Shown: positions 17,655-27,477, numbered from the stretch's first letter. The stretch is 64,000 nucleotides of DNA from Atribacterota bacterium (GCA_028717805.1 JAQUNC010000006.1:1-64000); one strand, 5' to 3'. Notes: generated by a model not told the origin, from the letters alone. A program made the numbers and translations.

Positions 17655-18773
17655 TTATGGCCATATTCTTTTTTCTGTACCTTCATCAAATATAAGTATA
17701 TTATCCATATTAAAATGTAAATTAACTTTCTTATTAATTTTTACGTCAAGCTCTTGATCTGATTTGATTTTAAAAGAAAATCCATTTAATTTTATTGAGT
17801 AGATAAAGCTATCACCAAAATATTCAATCAATTTAATTTCCCCAATACCAATATTTGAATATTTATTTATATCTACTTCTCTTATTATGGAAATATCAAT
17901 TGGTCTAATTCCCACAATTACCTGAGATCCTATATTTTTTGTACATAATTGTTCTTTAGCATTATCAGGTAAAACCAGAGGCGTTCCATTTATATTGATT
18001 AGTATATTCTCATCTTTAGAATACAATTCTCCTGGAAAGGTATTTATTGCAGGTTCACCAAATAATCTGGCAACAAATAAATTATTAGGGTATTTATAAA
18101 TTTTTTCAGGAGTATCTAATTGCTGTAAAATACCATGATTAATAATTGCAATTCTATCCCCTAAAGCAACGGCTTCAAGCTGATCAGGGGTTGCATATAG
18201 GGTTGTTATTCTTTTTTGTCTTTGAAATCCTTTTAAAATAGCTCTAGTTAAATGCTTTAGCTTTGCATCTAAATGAGCAATTGCTTCATCAAGAAGGTAA
18301 ACTTCGGGCTTTCTAATTAATGCTCTAGCTAAAGCAACCCTTTGTCTTTGACCTCCTGAAAGCTGGGTAATACTCCTGTTAAGCAGCTCTTTTATTTGAA
18401 ATTGAATTGCTATTTCATTCACAAGCATATCAATTTCCTCTTTGGAAAATTTATCTTTTCTTATAGGAGACTTCAATGAAAAACAAATATTTTCATATAC
18501 ATTTAAATGTGGATATAATGAGTAATTTTCAAAGGCATAAGCAATGTTTCTATGTCTTGGCTCAACATTATTGATAACTTTATCATTAAGATATATAAAA
18601 CCTTTTGTTGGTTCCTCTAAGCCTGCTATTAAATTCATAATTGTTGTTTTTCCAGCACCGGAAGGTCCTAGAATAACGAAAAATTCACCATCATTACACG
18701 TAAAAGTTAAATCATTAATTACATTATTTTCCCCAAATGTTTTGGTAACTTCTTCTAACATAATTTTGGCCAT
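17655..18773 (-). CDS. ABC importer ATPase with degenerate catalytic motifs (GlpT/S-like)
   Basis: A MalK-type ATPase of about 372 residues with a C-terminal TOBE region. In the numbering from the upstream GTG (18785), Walker A is GPSGAGKTT (40-48), signature LSGGQ (142-146), Walker B VYLLDE (162-167). However the Q-loop residue is Glu (AFENYSL), the motif after Walker B is DEA not DEP, and the switch-loop histidine is Pro200 (YATPDQ). It therefore probably binds but poorly hydrolyses ATP and works as the passive half of a heterodimer with the ATPase upstream. The ATG at 18773 fits family starts; GTG at 18785 is the alternative, and both overlap the previous gene. Confidence 0.85.
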   Translation of the reverse strand: MAKIMLEEVTKTFGENNVINDLTFTCNDGEFFVILGPSGAGKTTIMNLIAGLEEPTKGFIYLNDKVINNVEPRHRNIAYAFENYSLYPHLNVYENICFSLKSPIRKDKFSKEEIDMLVNEIAIQFQIKELLNRSITQLSGGQRQRVALARALIRKPEVYLLDEAIAHLDAKLKHLTRAILKGFQRQKRITTLYATPDQLEAVALGDRIAIINHGILQQLDTPEKIYKYPNNLFVARLFGEPAINTFPGELYSKDENILININGTPLVLPDNAKEQLCTKNIGSQVIVGIRPIDISIIREVDINKYSNIGIGEIKLIEYFGDSFIYSIKLNGFSFKIKSDQELDVKINKKVNLHFNMDNILIFDEGTEKRIWP

Positions 18774-18777
18774 TTTT

Positions 18778-19902
18778 TTAAACACTCACATTTCTATTCA
18801 GATTTATTCCAGTATTCTGATCAAAAAGATGAATATTATCTTCAATAAATTTTAAATATATCTTAGTATTTAACTCTGGCTTAAATGTTCCATCGGTTTT
18901 CACTAGAAGGTAAAAATCTCCTATTTTAACATTAATAACAAACTTTCCTTCGGACCTAGGTTCTATAAAATTAACTTCACCTTCAATTGTATTATCCTCT
19001 TTATTGGTGTTAAAACACCTAATATCCCCAGGTCTAATACCGAGCTTTACAATCTTTTTCCCATTCAAACTACTGTTATATTTTTTAAATACTGAAGCAT
19101 ATTTTTCAGGAAAATTTATTTTTTTACTAAATACTTCTAACTTTAAAAAATTATTTTCAGTTAATATTGAGGCATTTAATAAATTCATAGGGGGTTCGCC
19201 AATAAACCCAGCTACAAATTCGTTTACTGGATTACCATAACACTCTTTTGGTGTTCCTACTTGTTGAATTTTCCCAAAATTCATTATACAGATCCTCTCT
19301 GCCATGCTCATAGCTTCTGCCTGATCATGAGTCACATAAATTGTTGTAACTTTTAAATCATTATGTATACGTAATAATTCTGTTCTCATAGATTCCTTCA
19401 ATTTTGCTTCTAGATGAGATATTGGTTCATCTAAGAGAAATACCGCTGGTCTCCTTATTAATGCTCTTGCTACTCCTACTCTTTGTTGTTGACCACCGCT
19501 TAAAAATCTAACATTGTTATTTAATATATCAGTAAGTTGCATGAATTTTGCAATCTCTTTGACTCGCTTATCAATTTCTTCTGAAGGAATTTTTCTGATT
19601 TTTAAGGGAAAGGCAATATTTTTGTACACATTTAAATGAGTATAGAGAGCATAATTTTCAAAAGCTAGTGCAATATTACGTTCGGCAGGAGGAAGATCGG
19701 TTACCCTAATATCATCGAAATAAATATCTCCCTTTGTTATCTCTTCTAGACCAGCAATCATTCTTAAAGTGGAAGATTTGCCACAACCAGATGGTCCTAA
19801 TAAAGCAAAGAACTCTTTGTCTTTTATTTCAAGATTAAGATCTTCAACCGCATTAACATCTCCATATTTCTTACATAAATTTTTTAATATTACCTTTGGC
19901 AC
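18778..19902 (-). CDS. ABC importer ATPase (active partner, GlpS/T-like)
   Basis: A 374-residue MalK-type ATPase: Walker A GPSGCGKSS (36-44), signature LSGGQ (134-138), Walker B with catalytic E159 (FLLDEP) and an intact switch histidine H192 (YVTHDQ). Like its partner it has Glu in place of the Q-loop Gln (E82, AFENYAL). TOBE-like C-terminal part. It starts with GTG at 19902, with GAGGAG 8 nt upstream inside the preceding small gene, which it overlaps by 32 nt. Two non-identical ATPases in one importer are typical of the rhizobial glycerol transporter. Confidence 0.9.
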   Translation of the reverse strand: MPKVILKNLCKKYGDVNAVEDLNLEIKDKEFFALLGPSGCGKSSTLRMIAGLEEITKGDIYFDDIRVTDLPPAERNIALAFENYALYTHLNVYKNIAFPLKIRKIPSEEIDKRVKEIAKFMQLTDILNNNVRFLSGGQQQRVGVARALIRRPAVFLLDEPISHLEAKLKESMRTELLRIHNDLKVTTIYVTHDQAEAMSMAERICIMNFGKIQQVGTPKECYGNPVNEFVAGFIGEPPMNLLNASILTENNFLKLEVFSKKINFPEKYASVFKKYNSSLNGKKIVKLGIRPGDIRCFNTNKEDNTIEGEVNFIEPRSEGKFVINVKIGDFYLLVKTDGTFKPELNTKIYLKFIEDNIHLFDQNTGINLNRNVSV

Positions 19903-20092
19903 CTTCTATCTCCTCTGTTTTTCTTAAATTAGATCTTCTGTATTTATATCTTGAAATTATGTAAATAATTACGATGCTTGAAACAATCCAGGCACCCCAC
20001 AAAGGAATGAAAGATTCAAAAAACTTTAACCAAAACAAAATAATGAGTATAGGACATAGTATTGAATAAAAAACAACATCTCCAAATTCCAT
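19871..20092 (-). CDS. Small two-helix membrane protein of the ABC importer (GlpU/DUF2160-like position)
   Basis: A 73-residue protein with two hydrophobic stretches (about 5-22 and 30-46) and a basic, charged tail (SRYKYRRSNLRKTEE). ATG with AGGAGG 8 nt upstream. It sits between the second permease and the first ATPase, as the small integral membrane protein GlpU (DUF2160) does in glycerol ABC operons. I assign it by position and topology, not by a recognised motif. Confidence 0.65.
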   Translation of the reverse strand: MEFGDVVFYSILCPILIILFWLKFFESFIPLWGAWIVSSIVIIYIISRYKYRRSNLRKTEEIEGAKGNIKKFM

Positions 20093-20126
20093 AAATACTG
20101 CCTCCTATTTTACTAAACATGATTTA

Positions 20127-20984
20127 TTAACCTTTTACTGCTCCTAAAGTTAATCCCTGTACTAAATAACGTTGTAAGAATACAGCCATTAATATTACTG
20201 GAATAGCAACAACAGCAGAAACTGCGCAGAGTTGCCCCCAGTAAGTTCCTAAGGCAGTTACCAGACCTGGGAATGCTGAAGGTAATGTTCTTGCTGCCCT
20301 TCCTCCCAATATCAAGGCAAATAAAAATTCATTCCAGGAATAAATAAAAGCTAGAAATGCAGTAGATGCTATTGCAGGTTTAGCAATAGGCAAAATAACC
20401 TTGGTAAAGACTTGCCATTCTGAATAACCATCTACTAACGCTGCCCGATCAATTTCTTTAGGAATCGCATCAAATAAGCTCTTCATTAGATAAATTACCA
20501 GAGCTAAGTTAAATGTTGTGTGAGCTAAAATAACACCAGGAATTGTCCCCAAAATATTTAAGTTTTTAAACCAAATATAGAGAGGTAGCGCTACTGCAAC
20601 ACCTGGACACATTCTGGTAGTTAATATATAAAAATACAGATGTTTCGCTCCTAATATATAATAGCGAGAAAAGGAATAAGCAGCTGGAACTCCTGTAATT
20701 AAGCATAATATAACATTAGCAATACCAATAATTAAAGAATTCCTTAAATAGATTGAAAATCCTCCAGATGAACCAAAAGCATCCTTGAAATTAGCTAGTG
20801 TGGGCTTAAAAAATAAACTTATGGTGGGACTCATAATATCCATCCTATCTTTAAAAGCAGACATGACAATCCATAAAAATGGTATAACGCTTATCAAGGC
20901 TACTATAATAACTAATATAGTTCCTATGATATTTATTAATTTAAGATTTTTTTTATTATTTTTTTTCTGCTTTTTAGTAGTCAT
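20127..20984 (-). CDS. ABC importer permease (MalG/CUT1 type)
   Basis: A 285-residue inner-membrane protein with six predicted helices and the EAA loop AALVDGYSEWQVFTKVILP, which docks on an ATPase. The start is ATG 20984 after GAGGTG (6 nt); the longer frame to 20993 lacks a site. It forms the translocation pore with the permease encoded just upstream (20-nt overlap-free gap). Confidence 0.9.
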   Translation of the reverse strand: MTTKKQKKNNKKNLKLINIIGTILVIIVALISVIPFLWIVMSAFKDRMDIMSPTISLFFKPTLANFKDAFGSSGGFSIYLRNSLIIGIANVILCLITGVPAAYSFSRYYILGAKHLYFYILTTRMCPGVAVALPLYIWFKNLNILGTIPGVILAHTTFNLALVIYLMKSLFDAIPKEIDRAALVDGYSEWQVFTKVILPIAKPAIASTAFLAFIYSWNEFLFALILGGRAARTLPSAFPGLVTALGTYWGQLCAVSAVVAIPVILMAVFLQRYLVQGLTLGAVKG

Positions 20985-21019
20985 AAATATCACCTCGTTT
21001 ATTATAAACCTATCTTCTT

Positions 21020-21940
21020 CTATTGCATGGCTTCATTTTTAGAAGTAACCATTTTAACAAAAATCAAACATACTAAAAAACTTACAATGTATAAAAGCAT
21101 GACCACAGCAGATCCATATCCTAAATTCCAATATTTAAAATTTATTTTATATGCAAAAAAATTTGAATTCTCTGTTGTACTACCAGGTCCTCCTCCCGTC
21201 ATGATAAGTATAGTATCAAATATTTTAAATAAATCAGTAAACCTCAAGAGTATGGCAATAACAAAAATTGGTTTCAATAATGGTAATTTAATATTCCAAA
21301 GAGTTTGCCAGGAAGATGCGCCATCAACTGCAGCTGCCTCAAATGGTTCTTTGGGTAAAGATAATAAACCAGCGGTAAAAATCAAGATAATAAATGGGGT
21401 ATATTGCCAAATATCAATTGCCATAATAGTAAAAGGGGCTAGTTTAGGATTTCCTAGAATGGAACCCTTTATAATACCTAAATTTCTTAAAGTAATTCCA
21501 ATTAAACCAAAATCAGGATTTAAAGTTAAATGTCCAATAAGCCCAACAACTATTGGAGAAATGATCATGGGAATAAGTATAATTGGTAAAGTCCACTTTT
21601 TAAGTGTCATCTGTGATGATAGACATAAAGATACTAGAAATCCCAACAAAAATTCAATTGGTAGGCAGATTAATATTATTTTGGCAGTCAACCAAATACT
21701 ATCAATAAACTCAGAATCATGTAATGCTGTTCTATAATTATCCAAACCTATATATTCCCCGGTAGCAGAAGGATCTATATAATTTATATTTCTAAAACTA
21801 TAGCTACCCATTATTAACCAGGGTATTAAAGATACCAATATCAATAAAATTATTGTTGGCCAGAACCATTTGTATCCTTTCCATGAAGCTTTTCTAAGAC
21901 CAAAACCTATTTGGGCGTCATTTATATATCGATCACTCAA
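21020..21940 (-). CDS. ABC importer permease (MalF/CUT1 type)
   Basis: A 306-residue permease with an EAA loop (AAAVDGASSWQTLWNIKLP). It starts with TTG at 21940, seven nt after AGGAGG, reading MSDRYINDAQ. First gene of the importer cluster; the 145-nt gap to the CoA-transferase upstream could hold a promoter but none is convincing. Confidence 0.9.
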   Translation of the reverse strand: MSDRYINDAQIGFGLRKASWKGYKWFWPTIILLILVSLIPWLIMGSYSFRNINYIDPSATGEYIGLDNYRTALHDSEFIDSIWLTAKIILICLPIEFLLGFLVSLCLSSQMTLKKWTLPIILIPMIISPIVVGLIGHLTLNPDFGLIGITLRNLGIIKGSILGNPKLAPFTIMAIDIWQYTPFIILIFTAGLLSLPKEPFEAAAVDGASSWQTLWNIKLPLLKPIFVIAILLRFTDLFKIFDTILIMTGGGPGSTTENSNFFAYKINFKYWNLGYGSAVVMLLYIVSFLVCLIFVKMVTSKNEAMQ

Positions 21941-22085
21941 AATATTCCTCCTATTTAGATATATAATTTTCTAATTTTTAAACCATTTCTTATTTTTATA
22001 CAAATCTATATACCATTAACCACTCAGCTTATAAATGATAATAATACCCAAACAATCTTTTTCTTAAATCATATCTTTATCTTTA

Positions 22086-23273
22086 TCAAATTACCTTCTT
22101 TATTCTCAGCTCTTTTATCTCCTCTTCAGACATTCCCAAGATTTTTTTCAACACTTCTTCAGTATGTTCTCCCATCATCGGAGCAGGATTGATTGAATTA
22201 TTATCATTTTTTGATAGTCTAATAGGAGAGTTTGCAACCAATACCTTTCCTGCTTTGGGATGGTTCATCTCTACTAACATATTTCTCAATTTAATATTGG
22301 GATCCTGGACAATTTTATCTATTGTATTAACTTCAGCAGATGGAACTCCAGCTTTAGTCAATAATTCCACTATTTCTCTGGAAGATTTTTTCTTAGTCCA
22401 AGTTGTTAAAAGGGAATTTAATTGTTTGGAGTTCTTACTACGGTTATCATTAGTGATATAAAGCGGATTATTGATTAATTCTTCCATATTAATAGCCTTA
22501 CAAAGCTTTTCCCAGAGAGCATCGTTTCCTGCTCCAATTACCACCCATCCATCATTCGTTTCATAGGCATCATAGGGAGCTATAGAAGCATGTCCATTAC
22601 CAAGGCGTGTGGCTATTTCACCAGTAGCAGTATAGCGGACTACTGCGTTTTCTAATACTGAGAAGACTGAGTCCACCATGCTAATATCAATATATTGACC
22701 TTCTTTTATAATATTCCTATGGTGTAGTGCGGCTAAGATACCAATGGTAGCGAAGGAACCCGAAAAGATATCTGCAACAGACGTCCCTACCCGAGTTGGA
22801 GGCCCATCAGGATAACCTGTAATTGACATAATACCCCCAATAGATTGAGCTATGGTATCATATCCAGCTCTTTGCTGATCAAAACTATAATGCCCAAAAC
22901 AACAGATTGAGGCATAAATAACCAGTGGATTTATTTTCTTTAATACCTCATAATCCAAATTCAACTTTTCCATTGTATTAGCCCGATAATTTTCAGTAAT
23001 TACATCAGCCTTTTTCACTAGTTTTTTAAATATTTCTTTACCCTCTTCCTGTTTCAAATCCAAAGTGACACTTTTTTTATTACGATTGACACTCATAAAA
23101 TAGGCACTTTCACCATTAATAAAAGGACCAAAATAGCGAGAATCATCTCCAATTCCTGGTCTTTCAATCTTAATAACTTCGGCTCCTAAATCAGCAAGCT
23201 GCATGGTGCAGGTAGGCATGGCTAATACATGACTTAAATCTATGACTCTAATTCCTTCTAATGGTTTCCTCAT
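22086..23273 (-). CDS. Family III (CaiB/BaiF) CoA-transferase
   Basis: A complete 395-residue enzyme with VIDLSHVLAMPTCTMQLADL at the N-terminus, catalytic D168 (TSVADIF) and the usual C-terminal end (MMGEHTEEVLKKILG). It is a clear paralogue of the partial gene at 1-1102 (shared NRNKKS.TLDLK and SIGGIMS-like blocks). It follows the second AOR gene by 51 nt. A sensible chain is alcohol to aldehyde (iron ADH), aldehyde to acid (AOR), acid to acyl-CoA (this enzyme), but substrates are unknown. Confidence 0.92.
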   Translation of the reverse strand: MRKPLEGIRVIDLSHVLAMPTCTMQLADLGAEVIKIERPGIGDDSRYFGPFINGESAYFMSVNRNKKSVTLDLKQEEGKEIFKKLVKKADVITENYRANTMEKLNLDYEVLKKINPLVIYASICCFGHYSFDQQRAGYDTIAQSIGGIMSITGYPDGPPTRVGTSVADIFSGSFATIGILAALHHRNIIKEGQYIDISMVDSVFSVLENAVVRYTATGEIATRLGNGHASIAPYDAYETNDGWVVIGAGNDALWEKLCKAINMEELINNPLYITNDNRSKNSKQLNSLLTTWTKKKSSREIVELLTKAGVPSAEVNTIDKIVQDPNIKLRNMLVEMNHPKAGKVLVANSPIRLSKNDNNSINPAPMMGEHTEEVLKKILGMSEEEIKELRIKKVI

Positions 23274-23324
23274 TATAACTTTATATCCTTTCTATTACAT
23301 AATTGATAGTGATGATGATGTTGA

Positions 23325-25148
23325 TTAAATGGTAGAGAGTCCAAGTTCTTTTATCTTATCCACTTTTGGGACGCCACTATCATCCCATTCTCTAATCTGA
23401 TAATATTCTTTCAACATTAGATCTAATTCAGGTAATACACCAGCTGCTAAGCCATCATTTCTAGTAAGATGTAACAACCGTGAGGGAATGGTATCATCTT
23501 TTCTAGTAATACCCAGTTCTACATTATATAAGCGTTTAAGATTATGCAACCTTTGCCCAATTATCATTAATTCTTTTTGATCCATATCCCATCCGGTGAC
23601 TCTATTAATCCATTCACAGACAATTTTAGGTCCAATCCTACCAGCAAGCAGGAATTTACAGAGACCAAGCGCATTAAACACATTCATGTAATCCTGTAGC
23701 TTTACCACTAAATCAGCTTTACCTTCACTACTATGTGGATCTAACTTGTGTTGTTCATCAAATCCTAGCTCGGGTGCTGGTATACCAGACTCAATCATAT
23801 AACTTAATGATTCAAGATGGCATCCTCCACGATTAGCCGTAGCATAACTTAAGGCCATACCGGTATAAGCACGTGGATCATGCATGGGAATTTCTAAACC
23901 TTTTGTATGAATAGCGTAATTTGAGCTGTTATCCTTGAGTTGATATGATAAAGCCTTTACTCCCTGCCCGATAAGTTTTCCTAACTTTTCATTCTTAGCT
24001 ACCTGATGGGTAATCTTAATAAAAGCTTCTGGATTTGACCACCTTAATTCTATTGCATGTAAGTCTCTCTTTTTTAAAAGACCTTTTTCATAAGCCTCAA
24101 TAGCAAAAGCAATGGTCACACCCAGTGATATGGTGTCAATACCATAGCGATTACAGAGATCATTCATAAGTACAATGCTATTTAGATCTTCGTTTAGCAA
24201 ATTTGAACCAAAAGCACTAAAGGTTTCATACTCTGGACCATGTATTATTTCTTTATTAAAATTTACTTCCTTACCGCAAGAAATGGGACAGGCAAAGCAA
24301 GCATAATGTTTTTTAAAAATAGTATTAGCAATGATTTGTCCGGTGGTTTTACCAGCTCCTTCCCAACGGCTTTGAGCAAAGTTTTTAATAGGTAAATCAC
24401 CGGTATATTCTCTTGCTTCAACTGAACCACCAGTCCCAAAATCATGTAAACCTTGGGTATATTTTCGAACAGATGGAGTTGCTTCCTGTATAATCCTCGT
24501 CAATCCTTCTTTATCATTTATATCAATAGATTTTTTCTCCATCTTTACTGCAATAGCTTTAAGATTCTTTGATCCCATTACTGCTCCTAAACCACCTCTA
24601 CCAGCTAGACGTGAATGTGGGGCATCAATTACAATTGACGAAATAGAAATCATCTTTTCCCCTGCTTGTCCAATGGAAGCAATCTGTACCTGGGGATAAA
24701 TTTTTTTAATATTCTTTGAGGTTTCATAGGTATCTAATCCCCATAATTGACGGGCATCTTCAAAAGTTACTCCATCTTTATCAATCAGAAGATATATTGG
24801 ATGAATCGCTCTGCCTTTAATAACTATACCTCCATAACCATTCTTCTTTAAGGTTGCTCCCCAATGACCGCCAACTATTGCCTCATTCCATATGCCAGTA
24901 AGAGGGGAACGTCCGCAGATAGAGGTTTTGCTAGCCGTTGGAATGGGAATACCTGTCAAGAGACCAGGGAAGAAAAGGAGAGGATTATCAGGATGTAAAG
25001 GTGGGATATTTAAATCTAAATGTTGATAGAGATATTTGGCAGCAATACCACTACCACCCAAATATTTTCTCCATTCATTTTCATTTAATTCAAGTTCATG
25101 AAAATGTTGCTCAGTCAAATCTATTTCTAATATTCTTCTGCTTATCAT
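23325..25148 (-). CDS. aor: Tungsten aldehyde:ferredoxin oxidoreductase, second copy
   Basis: The 607-residue protein has the full AOR layout: YLGGSGIAAKYLYQHL, GRGGLGAVMGSKNLKAIAV, cluster cysteines C284, C287, C291 (CX2CX3C) and C497 (GLCKFL), and TANRGGCHLESL. The start is ATG 25148 with GGAGA 5 nt upstream. It is clearly diverged from the AOR at 5667-7544. It lies 21 nt after an iron alcohol dehydrogenase, so its likely substrate is the aldehyde made there. It has no MoaD-like neighbour. Confidence 0.93.
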   Translation of the reverse strand: MISRRILEIDLTEQHFHELELNENEWRKYLGGSGIAAKYLYQHLDLNIPPLHPDNPLLFFPGLLTGIPIPTASKTSICGRSPLTGIWNEAIVGGHWGATLKKNGYGGIVIKGRAIHPIYLLIDKDGVTFEDARQLWGLDTYETSKNIKKIYPQVQIASIGQAGEKMISISSIVIDAPHSRLAGRGGLGAVMGSKNLKAIAVKMEKKSIDINDKEGLTRIIQEATPSVRKYTQGLHDFGTGGSVEAREYTGDLPIKNFAQSRWEGAGKTTGQIIANTIFKKHYACFACPISCGKEVNFNKEIIHGPEYETFSAFGSNLLNEDLNSIVLMNDLCNRYGIDTISLGVTIAFAIEAYEKGLLKKRDLHAIELRWSNPEAFIKITHQVAKNEKLGKLIGQGVKALSYQLKDNSSNYAIHTKGLEIPMHDPRAYTGMALSYATANRGGCHLESLSYMIESGIPAPELGFDEQHKLDPHSSEGKADLVVKLQDYMNVFNALGLCKFLLAGRIGPKIVCEWINRVTGWDMDQKELMIIGQRLHNLKRLYNVELGITRKDDTIPSRLLHLTRNDGLAAGVLPELDLMLKEYYQIREWDDSGVPKVDKIKELGLSTI

Positions 25149-25169
25149 AATTATCTCCAATGCGCAAAA

Positions 25170-26327
25170 TTAAAAAGATTTTTCATATATTTTTATAATA
25201 TCTTCCTTGGAGGGTTTTCGTGCTGTATTATAGGGACTACCGCTGGCTAGTGCATCAGTAGCCATTTTATCCAGTCGTTTCATAAAGGTATTTTTATCTA
25301 TACCCAAACCTGAAATACTAGGGATCTCAACGTCTTCACATAACTTTTTAATTAATATTAAACCTTCTTTGGCAAAGTCAAGATCTGATAGATTACTATC
25401 TTTCACTCCCATTGCCTTTGCTATATTTGCAAACCTCTCTGGCAAGCCCATAATTGCATATTCCAAACAAGCAGGTAGAAGCACTGCATTTGATATACCA
25501 TGTGGTATATGAAACAATGCTCCCAGTGGGCGCGACATTCCATGAACAATAGTAACAGAAGAATTATTAAAAGCCATACCAGCTTCCATAGCCGCAAGCA
25601 TCATCTCACTTCTAGCTTCTTCATCATCACCATTAGCCCATGCTCTTCTTAAATACTTGGAAATTCTCTTGATTGATGACAAGGCGAAATTATCTGCCAA
25701 AGGCTGGTGACGTCTTGATGTATAAGCTTCAATTGCATGTGTTAATGCATCAATTCCTGTGGCAGCAGTAATGTTTGGAGGGACTGACATAGTGAGAGCA
25801 GGATCGTTAATGGCTATTTTTGGAATTAAATACTCACTTCCGATAAGCATTTTCACATCTTTTTTTGTATCAGTTATTATAGTAAACTGAGTAACTTCAG
25901 AACCAGTGCCAGAGGTAGTAGGAATTGCCACTATGGGAGGTCCATTTTGTTTCACTTTTCCTAGCCCCATATAATCCTGAATCTCACCTGGGTTGCTCAC
26001 CATAAGACTGATAGCTTTGGCTGTATCTATAGGACTTCCACCACCCAGAGCAATTACAAAATCACAATAGTTCTCTTTAAAAAGATTTGTTCCTTTTTCT
26101 ACATAATAATCGGTAGGTTCAGTATTGACTTCGTTAAATAAAGATATTTCAAGCTTTTGTTTTTTCATATAATTAACTACTCTGTCAGCATAACCTATAT
26201 CAGTCATGATTTTATCTGTAATTACTAATGGCTTATTGCCTATCTTCGCTAATTTGTCACAAGCACCTTCTAATGTTCCTAAACCATAATAGATCATTTG
26301 TGGAATTAAAAATCTATAACTGTCCAT
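25170..26327 (-). CDS. Iron-containing alcohol dehydrogenase
   Basis: A 385-residue group III dehydrogenase: NAD motif GGGSPIDTAKA (95-105) and metal ligands D193, H197, H262 and H276 (HGMSRPLGALFHIPHGISN), spaced as in the lactaldehyde reductase family. It interconverts an alcohol and an aldehyde with NAD(H). ATG start behind GAGGAGG. It leads a cluster with AOR and a CoA-transferase and lies next to an IclR regulator. Confidence 0.92.
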   Translation of the reverse strand: MDSYRFLIPQMIYYGLGTLEGACDKLAKIGNKPLVITDKIMTDIGYADRVVNYMKKQKLEISLFNEVNTEPTDYYVEKGTNLFKENYCDFVIALGGGSPIDTAKAISLMVSNPGEIQDYMGLGKVKQNGPPIVAIPTTSGTGSEVTQFTIITDTKKDVKMLIGSEYLIPKIAINDPALTMSVPPNITAATGIDALTHAIEAYTSRRHQPLADNFALSSIKRISKYLRRAWANGDDEEARSEMMLAAMEAGMAFNNSSVTIVHGMSRPLGALFHIPHGISNAVLLPACLEYAIMGLPERFANIAKAMGVKDSNLSDLDFAKEGLILIKKLCEDVEIPSISGLGIDKNTFMKRLDKMATDALASGSPYNTARKPSKEDIIKIYEKSF

Positions 26328-26573
26328 AGAGATCCTCCTCTCTTCCTCTCTTTATAATACTAACCATAATTGGAATAAGATGAGTAAATTTTAAGTTTAT
26401 TTTTGAATTATCAAGTAATTTACTTTTTAATAGGTATACTTCTTTTATAAAATAATATTGTATTTGATTATTTTCAAATGTTTAGATAATGTATAATCAA
26501 TAAATACTTATATTGCTCTTCCTTCTCTCATTTTTCCATGATAAGAATTTGATATTCCATTCGTTACTATAAT

Positions 26574-27353
26574 TTAATCTTTTGGTTGATAACCTAGTGA
26601 AACTGATATTTTCTCAGCCGCTTCTTTCACTAAACTTATAAATAATGGAATTTTCTTTTCAGTAAAACGTTCAGTGGGACCTGAAATAGTTAGCGAAGCA
26701 ACTATCTTATTCGCATAATCAAAAATGGGAGCGCCGATAGTTGTTGCACCCATTACCCTTTCTCCAACAGCAATTGCATAACCTTTTTCTCGAATTCCTT
26801 TAAGGTTTTCTAACAGTTTTTCTGGATCAGTAATAGTATTTTTTGTATAAGGAATCAACTGTTCTTCCTTTAAAAATTTTTTAATTTCTTCGTCTGGCAA
26901 ATTAGCTAATATAACCTTGCCAGAACCACCAGTATACAAAGGTAGGCTTTCACCTAATCTTATTATTCTTCTAACCTCATGGGAGCTTTCAACCCTTTCA
27001 ACGCTAATTCTCCGTCTACCCAAAATAACATTTAAATAAATACATTCTTTTGTTTTTTTAGCAAGATTCTCCATTATGGGAAGGGCGTATTTTCTGAGCT
27101 CCATTTGCTGTTGGACAATGCTTCCCCATCTAAATAAGGACATACCAAGACTATATTTTTGATTATCCGGATTTTTAACTACTACTCCTTCACTCGCTAA
27201 AGTTACTAAAATACGATGGATAGTACTTTTATGTAATTTTAATCTATGGCTTAATTCAGTAACTCTAAGCTCTTTTTCTTCAAGTGTAAATGAATTAAGT
27301 ATTTGTATCGCTCTTTTTATTGACTCAATGTAATAATCTGATTCATTTTTCAT
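26574..27353 (-). CDS. IclR-family transcriptional regulator
   Basis: A 259-residue regulator: N-terminal winged helix (about 8-70; VTELSHRLKLHKSTIHRIL) and C-terminal effector domain (PIMENLAKKTKECIYL; GSGKVILANLPDEE; GYAIAVGERVMGATTIGAPIF). IclR proteins sense aromatic or central metabolites. It is transcribed towards the ADH-AOR-CoA-transferase-ABC block with a 246-nt gap, so that block is the likely target. Its own promoter and a perfect dyad lie just upstream. Confidence 0.92.
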   Translation of the reverse strand: MKNESDYYIESIKRAIQILNSFTLEEKELRVTELSHRLKLHKSTIHRILVTLASEGVVVKNPDNQKYSLGMSLFRWGSIVQQQMELRKYALPIMENLAKKTKECIYLNVILGRRRISVERVESSHEVRRIIRLGESLPLYTGGSGKVILANLPDEEIKKFLKEEQLIPYTKNTITDPEKLLENLKGIREKGYAIAVGERVMGATTIGAPIFDYANKIVASLTISGPTERFTEKKIPLFISLVKEAAEKISVSLGYQPKD

Positions 27354-27398
27354 CAGTATTTGTCACCTGTTCAATCTTTCTTACTTTTGTCTTGTTGT

Positions 27399-27415
27399 AT
27401 GAAACACTGTTTCAT
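27399..27415. promoter_or_regulatory. IclR-type operator, perfect 8-bp palindrome
   Basis: ATGAAACA-C-TGTTTCAT is a perfect dyad 45 nt before the IclR start, beginning about 13 nt after the -10 box. Its form matches reported IclR-family sites such as TGAAAC-N-GTTTCA cores. Expected to repress the regulator's own promoter. No second copy was found. Confidence 0.65.
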
Positions 27416-27427
27416 TATATTATTTTA

Positions 27428-27455
27428 ATTTTAACATATAAAATAGTTTTGTCAA
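27428..27455 (-). promoter_or_regulatory. Sigma-70-type promoter of the IclR gene
   Basis: TTGACA (27450-27455), a 16-nt spacer and TAAAAT (27428-27433) on the minus strand, about 75 nt before the IclR start and just before the operator. Confidence 0.6.
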
Positions 27456-27477
27456 AAATTTTTTACTATTAACATCT

